From assembly GCA_029856295.1 (NCBI GenBank), contig JAHQWS010000278.1:1-21870 (forward strand): a DNA stretch of 21,870 bases, read 5' to 3'. Under the pieces are notes generated by a model. It saw only the letters and a program-made list of their open reading frames with translations, did no database searches and was not told where the DNA came from. Source of the DNA: Promethearchaeia archaeon (GTDB lineage: Archaea > Asgardarchaeota > Lokiarchaeia > Sigyniarchaeales > SOKP01). Position 1 is the first letter of the stretch, and the number at the start of each line of letters is the position of its first letter. Of this stretch, positions 16,316 through 21,870 are shown piece after piece. The position numbers and the translations under genes are program-made.

Positions 16316-17182
16316 TTAAAAACCAACCTCTTCGAAAAGCGCATTTGGTCGAACTCGGTGAAAATTTAATCCCAGTTCAGCTGGTTCATATCCGAACGCC
16401 AATGCCGCTAATTCTGAAAGATAGAAAATTGGCAAGTCATAGTTTGTATTATTTTGTTTATTAAGTTCACGCTGATTAAAATCAAATTGTTGGTAACACG
16501 CGGGGCATACCAATGCAACGCAGTTAGCTTCTGCTTTCTGAATGTCTTGGAGTTTATTGTTTATCATCATGAGGGATAATTCACTATCAGATTTTTCTAC
16601 CGGATTTCCACAGCATTCCAATTTTAACTCATATTCCACTGTTTCAGCGCCAAGTGCTTTAACTATTGTATCTATGGTTGTTGGCTCAAATGGGTCATCC
16701 CATTCAATAATTTCTGATGGTCTTAAATAGTGACATCCATAATGCACAGCAACTCTAAATCCGCTCAAAGGTTTAACCACATTTTCCCTCACTTTATCGA
16801 GATTTTCATATAAAACTTCGGCAAAATGCAATACTTTAGTACTTCCATCATAATTCTTCTTAACTTTCTTAAGGACTTTGTTTACTTCCTTCTTAACCTC
16901 TTGATCCTTGTTAATACAATAATTTACTCCCTTAAGGGTCTCTACACATCCCGAACAAAAAGATATGATCCCACCATTGCTGCTAAGACTCAAATTTCTT
17001 GCACCTAATGCTAACCAGGTATTATGATCAATTTGCTCAATTCCGGTCGGATCGGGACAACAGCTAAATCCATCTACGTCATGCAGTTCAATTCCAAGCT
17101 TTTCAAACACCTTTCTTGAAGACGCCTCTAAAAACGGAAGCCTCGCTGGAATCACACACCCTAAAAACAGATCATATGCCAT
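16316..17182 (-). CDS. hdrB: HdrB, heterodisulfide reductase catalytic subunit (two CCG domains)
   Basis: 288 residues, the usual HdrB length. Both cysteine-rich (CCG) domains are complete: C9, C41, C42, C76, C79 for the first and C150, C190, C191, C226, C229 for the second. In methanogen HdrB these residues bind the two non-cubane [4Fe-4S] clusters that cleave the CoM-S-S-CoB disulfide, so a disulfide-type catalytic site should be intact. Cytosolic, no membrane segment, so it is the HdrABC type, not HdrDE. Start: ATG 17182, with GGGGGT about nine bases upstream inside the end of hdrC and a gap of three bases. In a non-methanogen the substrate is unknown; it could be another thiol pair or a different acceptor. 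Confidence 0.94.
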   Translation of the reverse strand: MAYDLFLGCVIPARLPFLEASSRKVFEKLGIELHDVDGFSCCPDPTGIEQIDHNTWLALGARNLSLSSNGGIISFCSGCVETLKGVNYCINKDQEVKKEVNKVLKKVKKNYDGSTKVLHFAEVLYENLDKVRENVVKPLSGFRVAVHYGCHYLRPSEIIEWDDPFEPTTIDTIVKALGAETVEYELKLECCGNPVEKSDSELSLMMINNKLQDIQKAEANCVALVCPACYQQFDFNQRELNKQNNTNYDLPIFYLSELAALAFGYEPAELGLNFHRVRPNALFEEVGF

Positions 17183-17185
17183 TTT

Positions 17186-17683
17186 TTATTTACCCCCTTT
17201 TAAAATATTTTTTTCAAAATTTGTTTCTTTTAATATGGTTTTTATCTCATCAACAGGAGCCGTAGTTATGGTTGGAAGCCCTAATTTCTCCCTTCGGGTT
17301 AAAATTGCTTTTGAATACGGAATAGCAATGCCATTTTCCAAAACCGCTTGACCCTGTACCGAAAAAGCTGCTGGATACTTACCCGCTTCAAAACATTTGT
17401 TCTTAATTAACGTAAAAATCTCTGTTAACTCTACCTTTTGAGGACATAGCTCAACACATGTCTGACAAGTTGAACATAACCATGGATTCGGATCCTGTTC
17501 ATTTATTAATTTTTCCTGTAAACCTAAAATCGCTTCTTCAATTATCTTTCGCGGATTATATCTACCTTCAGTTATTAATGCAACAGGACAGCCACCCGAA
17601 CATGTAGAACATTGATAACAATAGCTTAAAGAGGCATTGTGCTTAAGCACTTGGTTCCTAAATTCAAAATTTATGACACTCAT
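17186..17683 (-). CDS. hdrC: HdrC, heterodisulfide reductase [4Fe-4S] ferredoxin subunit
   Basis: 165 residues, with two ferredoxin sites at C22-x2-C-x2-C-x3-C and C70-x2-C-x2-C-x3-C. The first (CYQCSTCSGGCPVA) and second (CSTCQTCVELCP) motifs are typical HdrC. It wires electrons from HdrA to HdrB. The hdrC-hdrB order is the one seen in methanogens. It is the first gene of the long minus-strand run: a TATA-like box lies about 50 nt upstream, and an oligo-T terminator for the previous unit lies just beyond. Start: ATG 17683, preceded by a weak AAGGTTG site; upstream in-frame sequence is low-complexity A/T, so a longer start is unlikely. Confidence 0.93.
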   Translation of the reverse strand: MSVINFEFRNQVLKHNASLSYCYQCSTCSGGCPVALITEGRYNPRKIIEEAILGLQEKLINEQDPNPWLCSTCQTCVELCPQKVELTEIFTLIKNKCFEAGKYPAAFSVQGQAVLENGIAIPYSKAILTRREKLGLPTITTAPVDEIKTILKETNFEKNILKGGK

Positions 17684-17732
17684 GTAAACAACCTTTTTTT
17701 TTATTATTTTATGTTTTTGATTTATTTTTTAA

Positions 17733-17742
17733 ATTTTATAAA
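17733..17742 (-). promoter_or_regulatory. TATA-type promoter of hdrC and the long redox operon
   Basis: TTTATAAAAT on the minus strand, centred about 55 nt before the hdrC ATG, giving an expected leader of roughly 25-30 nt. It is the first good TATA match upstream of the 17-kb run. Confidence 0.5.
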
Positions 17743-17759
17743 TGTTTTATTATTTCTGG

Positions 17760-17779
17760 AAAAAAAAACCCGAATAAAT
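17760..17779 (-). terminator. Oligo-T terminator after the small cysteine-rich gene cluster
   Basis: On the minus strand a CGGG is followed by nine T bases (17768 down to 17760). A weak AT stem (ATAAAT-N7-ATTTAT) lies just upstream. Archaeal intrinsic termination needs mainly a T tract, so this probably separates the small-gene transcript from the hdrC operon. Confidence 0.5.
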
Positions 17780-18016
17780 CATTATTATTTATCACATCAC
17801 CCTTTATAACTTATCAAATCTACCAAAATTCCTTAGATTAGATATCATATCAGGCTATTCTGTAAATTCCTAATAGTTTTTGTAAACTTATTTTCCTTAT
17901 TTAGCTAATTTTTTTCATTTTTTAAATGAAAAATATCTGTTAATCTATCCAAATTGGTTTCGAATTTATCTGGAAATATCCCCTATAACTTTTTCTATTT
18001 TAATGCTTTTTGTCTT
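17780..18016. other. AT-rich non-coding spacer
   Basis: No frame of useful length on either strand. Apart from the hairpin at 17911-17933, I see no RNA gene, repeat family or strong promoter. It is the 3' region of the small cysteine-rich gene cluster. Confidence 0.6.
17911..17933. repeat. Perfect 10-bp AT-rich hairpin
   Basis: TTTTTCATTT-N3-AAATGAAAAA, a perfect inverted repeat with a three-base loop, about 85 nt past the stop of the gene at 18017. It could be an RNA 3' stem or chance in AT-rich DNA. Confidence 0.5.
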
Positions 18017-18301
18017 TTAAGACTCTAAATGCTTCTGGAGATCTATGAATATTTCTTTCTTCTTTTCCTTCTTTCCAATTACGACTTTTAAGATCCCATC
18101 CTCGATTGAGGTACTGATCGGGCGCAATTCTTTTCTTCTTTCCTCATCTGCCTTGCTTAATGGAGCCTTCCGCTTAGTTTTTGTATTTAGACACGTATGA
18201 TTGACATCGTATAGAGAACATTTAGAACAGCAAAATCCTATAGGCATAAATCCTACGATTGAACATTTATCATAATTTTCACAATTACAATTATTACACA
18301 T
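18017..18301 (-). CDS. Small eight-cysteine protein, paralog 3 of a tandem triplet
   Basis: 94 residues, family not recognised. The first 37 residues hold eight cysteines at positions 2, 5, 7, 13, 24, 25, 28 and 37 plus His35, the same positions as in both neighbours; other shared residues are CSIVG, P20, G22 and HTC. Such density suggests a metal site (two zinc ions or an Fe-S cluster). The tail (38-94) is charged, with a KADEERRKELRP helix-like stretch and a lysine-rich beta-like end, and is unlike the tails of the two paralogs. No signal peptide or membrane segment. Start: ATG 18301, with GGTGGTGA about seven bases upstream. It lies 19 nt after paralog 2 and is the last gene before the poly-T terminator. 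Possibly an accessory, assembly or regulatory factor for the adjacent Fe-S operon; that is inference from position only. Confidence 0.85.
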   Translation of the reverse strand: MCNNCNCENYDKCSIVGFMPIGFCCSKCSLYDVNHTCLNTKTKRKAPLSKADEERRKELRPISTSIEDGILKVVIGKKEKKKEIFIDLQKHLES

Positions 18302-18320
18302 TTGCTATTTCACCACCTTT

Positions 18321-18563
18321 TTAAGGAAATTTTTGAAGTTCCTCTTCTTTTATTTTTTCATCAGAATCTTTTTTCTCAAAAGCTTTTCGAAGCATATCTA
18401 TTTTCTGAGTCATTGCTTTTATTTTCTCATTAGTTTTCACTTTAAAATTTAAGCAAGTATGATCCTCATTATAGAAATTACACTTAGGACAACAAAATCC
18501 TAAAGGAATATTTCCTACAATGGAACATTTGTCGTAATTATCACACTCGCAATTATTACACAT
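18321..18563 (-). CDS. Small eight-cysteine protein, paralog 2 of a tandem triplet
   Basis: 80 residues. The head (1-37) matches paralog 3 closely: C2, C5, C7, C13, C24, C25, C28, C37, with NYDKCSIVG and GFCCPKC shared. The tail (40-80) is a lysine- and glutamate-rich, helix-prone segment (about 45-76) that may form a coiled coil, so the same metal-binding head is joined to a different tail. No membrane segment. Start: ATG 18563, with GAGGCGAT a suitable distance upstream. It is 21 nt after paralog 1, in the same direction and surely co-transcribed. Function unknown; a rubredoxin-like electron carrier is less likely because the cysteine spacing does not fit. Confidence 0.85.
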   Translation of the reverse strand: MCNNCECDNYDKCSIVGNIPLGFCCPKCNFYNEDHTCLNFKVKTNEKIKAMTQKIDMLRKAFEKKDSDEKIKEEELQKFP

Positions 18564-18584
18564 TTATATTATCGCCTCGTTTCC

Positions 18585-18806
18585 TTATGGAAATCTCTCT
18601 ATTGAAACCGTTATGGCTCGACCTTTTTCCTTTGATGCAACTTGAAATAACTCTGACCTTGAAACGGTAAGAGTCTTAACCATTTGATAACTTGGACATG
18701 TGTGTGCCTCATCATAATGAACGCACACAGTACAACACGCACCATAAGGTTGATACCCTACTATAGAACATTGGTCTGAATGTTCACAATCACATTTATT
18801 GCACAT
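18585..18806 (-). CDS. Small eight-cysteine protein, paralog 1 of a tandem triplet
   Basis: 73 residues, first gene of the triplet. All eight head cysteines and the HTC motif are kept (MCNKCDC, QCSIVG, ACCTVC), but the head is otherwise the most divergent: GFCC becomes GACC and KC becomes VC. The tail (40-73) is short and beta-like, ending ITVSIERFP; paralog 3 contains a vaguely similar ISTSIEDG stretch. Start: ATG 18806, with only a weak AGAAGTG upstream. A TATA box at 18875-18883 and an inverted repeat at 18838-18857 lie in front, so this promoter probably drives all three genes. Unrecognised family, soluble, likely metal-binding. Confidence 0.83.
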   Translation of the reverse strand: MCNKCDCEHSDQCSIVGYQPYGACCTVCVHYDEAHTCPSYQMVKTLTVSRSELFQVASKEKGRAITVSIERFP

Positions 18807-18837
18807 TTTTTTACACTTCTAAGGGTTTTTTTTTAAA

Positions 18838-18857
18838 TTGTGAAAAATCTTTCACAA
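18838..18857. promoter_or_regulatory. Perfect 8-bp inverted repeat over the expected transcription start (candidate repressor operator)
   Basis: TTGTGAAA-N4-TTTCACAA is a perfect palindrome centred about 30 nt downstream of the TATA box, covering the expected start point of the cysteine-rich triplet. That is the typical place for an archaeal repressor site. As RNA it could also form a 5' hairpin. Confidence 0.55.
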
Positions 18858-18874
18858 CTTTTTCTTTTTTTAAT

Positions 18875-18883
18875 TATTTTATA
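18875..18883 (-). promoter_or_regulatory. TATA-type promoter of the cysteine-rich triplet
   Basis: TATAAAATA on the minus strand, about 70 nt upstream of the first ATG. With a start point near 18850 the leader would be around 45 nt and would contain most of the palindrome. Confidence 0.5.
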
Positions 18884-19284
18884 CTTAGTTATTTTCATAT
18901 TTAAATATTATGTCACTTTTCGTTGTTTTTTTGTTTTGGGATCGACATTTTCGATACTTATGAAAAACACTTGTATTAAATAAAGTAAATATGTCGAATA
19001 TGCGATAACATTCTTCGACAAATTCGATATAATTATTACTTTAATTTTTTCAAACGTTAAAAAAGATCATGTGATGATGTAAAAACTACATATTGTCGAA
19101 TAAAAATAAAAAACAAAATGTGCATTTTCGGAAATCGGATTTTTGAAATATAATATCGATGGAAAAGGAAATTATGATCAAGCCCATTAATTGATCAGTT
19201 TTTTATATCGGAAAATGATAAAAAAGCATCAAGAATGTCTGATATGGGCTTTAATCTTTTACTTACTTTTTTAAAATAAAAGTT
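18884..19284. other. AT-rich intergenic region with clustered TGTCGA boxes
   Basis: No coding frame of note on either strand. It holds four TGTCGA/TCGACA hexamers: 18942 (TCGACA), 18992 (TGTCGA), 19015 (TCGACA) and 19094 (TGTCGA). Two of them lie in a shared TCGACA-N2-TTCGATA context. The boxes at 18992-18998 and 19014-19020 form an inverted pair TGTCGAA-N15-TTCGACA. Another 7-bp inverted repeat followed by T6 lies at 19175-19204. No tRNA or rRNA seen. Confidence 0.5.
19175..19204 (+). terminator. Hairpin plus T6, terminator-like on the + strand
   Basis: TGATCAA-N9-TTGATCA (19175-19197) followed by G and six T bases. There is no + strand gene before it in the window, so it either ends a non-coding transcript or is a chance stem. 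Its loop sequence AAGCCCAT is also complementary to ATGGGCTT at 19244-19251. Confidence 0.3.
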
Positions 19285-19296
19285 AAAATATAAATA
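19285..19296 (+). promoter_or_regulatory. TATA-type promoter of the small zinc-ribbon membrane gene
   Basis: AAAATATAAATA, about 60 nt before the ATG at 19353, predicting a start near 19318-19322 and a leader of about 30-35 nt. Confidence 0.45.
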
Positions 19297-19352
19297 CCTA
19301 TTTCTTTACTTGAAAATACAAAATTAGTATCATTAAATGGTAGGGTTGAAAA

Positions 19353-19691
19353 ATGAGGAAAAATTGGTGCGATTCCTGCAGAAAGCATATATTACCAATT
19401 AAGATATTTAATCGGCGTGCTTTTTTTATTCTTTTTTTGTTTACTTTTGTAGGAGGCATTATTTATCTTATTTATTACATGGTTTCTAAAGGAGATACCT
19501 GCCCGATATGTAAACAAAACAAATACCTGCGTTATAGAAAACCAAGAGAGATATTTCCACAATATCGCCCTGAACAAGCAATTCCTCAAACAGAATTACA
19601 GATAGGGAGTGCTTTAAAATTTTGCCCATATTGTGGAACCAAGTTATCTCCCCCCGGGAAATATTGCAGTCAATGTGGCATTACTATATAA
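19353..19691 (+). CDS. Small membrane protein with LITAF-like split zinc ribbon and a C-terminal zinc ribbon
   Basis: 112 residues. CxxC at 6-9 is followed by a hydrophobic stretch at about 23-44 and then CPxC at 50-53. This CxxC-membrane segment-CxxC layout matches the topology of LITAF/SIMPLE domains, where a membrane-inserted helix lies inside one zinc-binding unit. A second, ordinary zinc ribbon ends the protein (C91, C94, C105, C108; FCPYCGTKL and YCSQCG), joined by a proline-rich linker. Probably peripheral or monotopic on the cytoplasmic face of the membrane. Start: ATG 19353, with a weak AGGG about ten bases upstream and a TATA box further up. It is the only intact + strand gene, divergent from the cysteine-rich triplet. 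LITAF homology is suggested by topology only; a plain zinc ribbon with one transmembrane helix is the alternative. Confidence 0.8.
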   Translation: MRKNWCDSCRKHILPIKIFNRRAFFILFLFTFVGGIIYLIYYMVSKGDTCPICKQNKYLRYRKPREIFPQYRPEQAIPQTELQIGSALKFCPYCGTKLSPPGKYCSQCGITI

Positions 19692-19760
19692 TAATTAAGA
19701 TAGAATGATTACTCTAATAGAAAGATAAAATAAGAAATATGTAATTTTATTCTATGAAAA

Positions 19761-20078
19761 ATGAGATTTTATTTCGATGAGGAGAATTTTAACCCTATTG
19801 TGGGCAAGAGTTTTTATTATCAACAATGATTGTGTCCTAATTGTGCTACTAATACATGGACAGAGTTTCATGACATACTGTTCGATGATAATCAAGCATA
19901 TAGATGTGGTCTTCATCCATGCTCAATTTGCGGAAACGATACAGTCAATCTCTCTCGAGGCAGATCAATAGGTTATGAACTATAAGATGAGATAATTAAA
20001 GCATTAGATGAATGAAAAGCATTTTCAAGCAAGTATCACGGCAACCAACCTGATAAAAAAGAAGAAAAAGAAAAATAA
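19761..20078 (+). pseudogene. Broken zinc-ribbon protein gene (three in-frame stops)
   Basis: Read in one frame from ATG 19761 to TAA 20076-20078, this gives 105 protein-like codons interrupted by TGA (19827-19829), TAA (19983-19985) and TGA (20013-20015). The reading is protein-like throughout: an acidic/aromatic N-terminus, CPNC at codons 25-28, a TWTEFHDILFDD-like stretch, then C49, C54 and C57 (SICG), and a charged lysine/glutamate tail. No frameshift is needed. Two stop types in one frame argue for decay by nonsense mutation rather than recoding. The short open frame at 19777-19971 overlaps it in another phase and looks like a shadow. It follows the intact zinc-ribbon gene by 69 nt. Family not recognised. 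Confidence 0.6.
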
Positions 20079-20142
20079 TTGGCAAAATGGAAGAACCTAA
20101 GCACAAAAAGGATTTAAAAAGAAATATTAAAATTAAATAAAA

Positions 20143-21081
20143 TTAGAACTTACTTCCGCAGTAAGTGCAGAATTCGGCATCGGCGTCTCTCTTCGTACCG
20201 CAATTCGCGCAAAATTGTGTTTTTACAGGTTCCTTCTTAATCTCGGCTTGGGATACTACTTGAGTCTTTGTCAATTGTTCAGGTTCAGCATCGGCAGATG
20301 GCTTTATAGGTGTGGGAGCCTTTGGCAGCCTTTTCTTTTTTGCTTTTTTAGTCAAAACAACGACTAGTGCAACCACTACGATAACTATCGCTGAGATTAT
20401 AAGTAATAATATTATTATGAGCCAGAATAGAGGAAGTTGATTTGATTTGGTATAACTTCTTTGTTCCATATTGAAGATTTCTTTACCATCGTAAACTAAT
20501 GAAATTTCCTCTAAAATGCCGCGCTTATCATAATCCATTTTCAACCAGAATAAGAATCCTCCAAATGAACCGTTTAAAATAACTGATGATCCTGAACTGT
20601 AAATAAAAGGTTTATAGGTATCGGAAACTTTATCACCAACTTTATCTACGTAATCTTCCGTGTCAGTCAATACGAACGTTATTGAATAGTCATCTAGCTC
20701 TAAATCCTCCAAATCTTCTGCCAGATCTTCAGGGTCCATTGCAATTCTTTCCGCTTTGGGACCTTGATCCTCGTCATTTTCATAATAATCATAAGATATT
20801 ATGTAATATTCCTCATCAGAAACTTCGCTTATCGAATTTATTTCATATTTAATTTTATCCTCTTTTTCATAATCAAAATCATCCTTATCTAAGTCGGTTA
20901 CTGATAAAAGGTACTCTATTTGATCTTCATCAGCATCAATGACTTCCCACACTATCGTGCTGTTCTCATCAATGCCTACTTCATATTCATCGCTATCGCA
21001 GTAAATAGCGGGGGTCATAGAAAAAAGAACCAGAAAAACCACGATTACTAATAAAAAATTGTGTGTTTTTTGGATCATCAT
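20143..21081 (-). CDS. Secreted/anchored protein: signal peptide, acidic ectodomain, one TM helix, cytoplasmic zinc ribbon
   Basis: 312 residues, no family recognised for the ectodomain. A hydrophobic signal-like segment spans residues 9-27. The outer domain (about 30-213) is very acidic, has mixed beta-like patterns and holds NST and NGS sequons. A long hydrophobic helix at about 216-244 is followed by a lysine-rich stop-transfer stretch, which puts the C-terminus in the cytoplasm. A proline/alanine-rich linker (about 253-285) leads to a terminal zinc ribbon (C291, C294, C305, C308; FCANCG and FCTYCG). Start: the ATG at 21081 is followed by a second ATG, and the signal peptide fits either. 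A TATA-like TTATAAGATA lies about 60 nt upstream. Such one-helix proteins with an inward zinc ribbon are frequent in Asgard and related archaea; roles such as sensing or scaffold anchoring are speculative. Confidence 0.85.
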   Translation of the reverse strand: MMIQKTHNFLLVIVVFLVLFSMTPAIYCDSDEYEVGIDENSTIVWEVIDADEDQIEYLLSVTDLDKDDFDYEKEDKIKYEINSISEVSDEEYYIISYDYYENDEDQGPKAERIAMDPEDLAEDLEDLELDDYSITFVLTDTEDYVDKVGDKVSDTYKPFIYSSGSSVILNGSFGGFLFWLKMDYDKRGILEEISLVYDGKEIFNMEQRSYTKSNQLPLFWLIIILLLIISAIVIVVVALVVVLTKKAKKKRLPKAPTPIKPSADAEPEQLTKTQVVSQAEIKKEPVKTQFCANCGTKRDADAEFCTYCGSKF

Positions 21082-21189
21082 AATAAAGTAATAGATATTA
21101 TAGTTTTTATTTTTATTATTGAATTTGTTATCAGTTATCTTATAATTAATGCTAGTATTTAAAAAAGAAAGATTTTAAAATATTTTTTC

Positions 21190-21837
21190 TTAATGAGTAT
21201 CTTTTAGGAGAAAAACACTGCAAAGAACAATCCAAGAATAAAGTGCGAATAATAAAATCCATTCGTAAAAAATTCGGGAAGGAAACCCAATAATAGCTAA
21301 TATAGCAATAATAGGCATGCACAGTGTCATGTAAATTCCAACTTTTTTAGGGACTTTAGTGGGATATATAGTAATAAGTATTCCATATGAAATGGTGGCC
21401 AATACTCCTCCAAAAATCGCAAAAATTGCAAGATAGGTATGAACTTGCATATTTATATCTTCGGTAATTATTCCTGTGCATATCATCCCTATAAAAATAA
21501 TAAGCATTCCGTCAAACCCCAATTTACCTAAGATTTGTCTTTTTTTCGGAATCTCTTGAGATTTCGGTACTAATTGCTGTTTCATATAAAAAGTTAATGG
21601 GAAGAACAGAGAACTGGATATGAGATTAGATATTGTTCTCATGTAGGGAAATGGAGTATACCGTCGCGAACCCATATCGCTAATATAATTATCGATCATA
21701 TTATATCCGTAAGGCCCGAATTGAGCTATAATATATCATATAATTAAGCAAGAAAATGCAACGGCTAATGCGGCATTGGTTGAAAGTTTGACTATTTTAA
21801 GATTAGTTAACTTTTCATTAAGACTTTTTTTTTCCAT
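21190..21837 (-). pseudogene. DUF998-like multi-pass membrane protein interrupted by one in-frame TGA
   Basis: From ATG 21837 to the stop at 21190 a single frame gives 215 codons, broken only by TGA at 21736-21738 (codon 34), in the middle of the first membrane helix (FSCLII-stop-YIIAQF). The 169-codon open part from ATG 21699 is not a natural protein start: it lacks helix 1, and the segment just before it (GPYGYN, then DNYISDMGS) is the conserved region after helix 1 in DUF998-type proteins. The remaining sequence has about five further hydrophobic helices. A TATA box at the window edge lies 28 nt before ATG 21837, which supports that start. TGG (Trp) to TGA is the simplest cause. The DUF998 assignment is tentative. 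Restart at 21699 could still make a shortened protein. Confidence 0.65.
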
Positions 21838-21861
21838 AATAATAAGTTTGCATAATGTCTG

Positions 21862-21869
21862 TATTTATA
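21862..21869 (-). promoter_or_regulatory. TATA-type promoter, leaderless, of the DUF998-like gene
   Basis: TATAAATA on the minus strand at the window edge, about 28 nt before ATG 21837, the spacing of a leaderless archaeal transcript. It supports the longer original reading frame. Confidence 0.5.
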
Positions 21870-21870
21870 G

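Noticed and set aside
19115..19128. AAAATG-N2-CATTTT palindrome
   Set aside because: Short and built almost only of A/T, expected by chance in this spacer; no promoter context.
19060..19250. C/D box small RNA suggested by GTGATGA near 19072 and CTGA near 19239
   Set aside because: The boxes are far more than the usual 60 nt apart and no paired C'/D' boxes are visible.
19777..19971. 64-codon + strand frame
   Set aside because: Out of phase with the protein-like zinc-ribbon frame that starts at 19761; its own translation has no recognisable pattern.
19761..21837. Recoding of TGA (as Trp or selenocysteine) to explain the broken frames
   Set aside because: TGA ends intact hdrA genes through ATGA overlaps, the broken zinc-ribbon frame also contains TAA, and I see no SECIS-like element.
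1..21870. CRISPR arrays, tRNA/rRNA genes, insertion sequences, integrase or attachment sites
   Set aside because: Read through for regular repeats, tRNA-like arms and transposase motifs; none seen.

Overview
The window comes from an AT-rich archaeon. Genes have Shine-Dalgarno sites (GGAGG, GGTG), promoters are archaeal TATA boxes (several leaderless), terminators are oligo-T, and the main proteins are F420/heterodisulfide-reductase-type redox enzymes. C-terminal zinc ribbons on membrane proteins, very AT-rich spacers and this redox set fit an anaerobic Asgard lineage (Lokiarchaeia-like), but no marker gene here proves that.

Positions 1-17683 are one long minus-strand gene run. In transcription order (right to left) it encodes HdrC, HdrB, a FrhB-like F420 subunit, a HdrA split into two genes, MvhD-wHTH, fused double HdrA, MvhD-wHTH, fused double HdrA, plain MvhD, three Flx-type subunits (two Fe-S proteins and an FAD/NAD(P) reductase), and a second FrhB-like gene cut by the window edge. 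Most junctions from the split hdrA onward are overlaps of a few bases or gaps under 20 nt, often with the ribosome site inside the preceding gene. An internal promoter with a palindrome lies between hdrB and the first frhB-like gene.

The likely product is an oversized flavin-based electron-bifurcating or confurcating complex. FlxABC would exchange electrons with NAD(P)H. The two FrhB-like subunits would exchange with F420 or ferredoxin. Three MvhD proteins would feed three double-module HdrA units (six FAD-type modules). HdrBC carries both non-cubane cluster sites for a disulfide-type substrate. No hydrogenase or formate dehydrogenase catalytic subunit is in the window, so neither H2 nor formate use is evident from it.

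Positions 17684-18806 hold a poly-T terminator, an AT-rich spacer and three tandem paralogous tiny proteins (73-94 aa) sharing an identical eight-cysteine head. They have their own promoter, with a perfect inverted repeat near the expected start point. I do not recognise the family.

Positions 18807-21870 are an accessory region: a 546-bp regulatory spacer with four TGTCGA boxes, a small membrane protein with LITAF-like zinc-ribbon topology, a zinc-ribbon gene broken by three in-frame stops, a secreted or anchored protein with a cytoplasmic zinc ribbon, and a DUF998-like membrane gene broken by one TGA. The last two broken genes suggest ongoing gene decay at this end.
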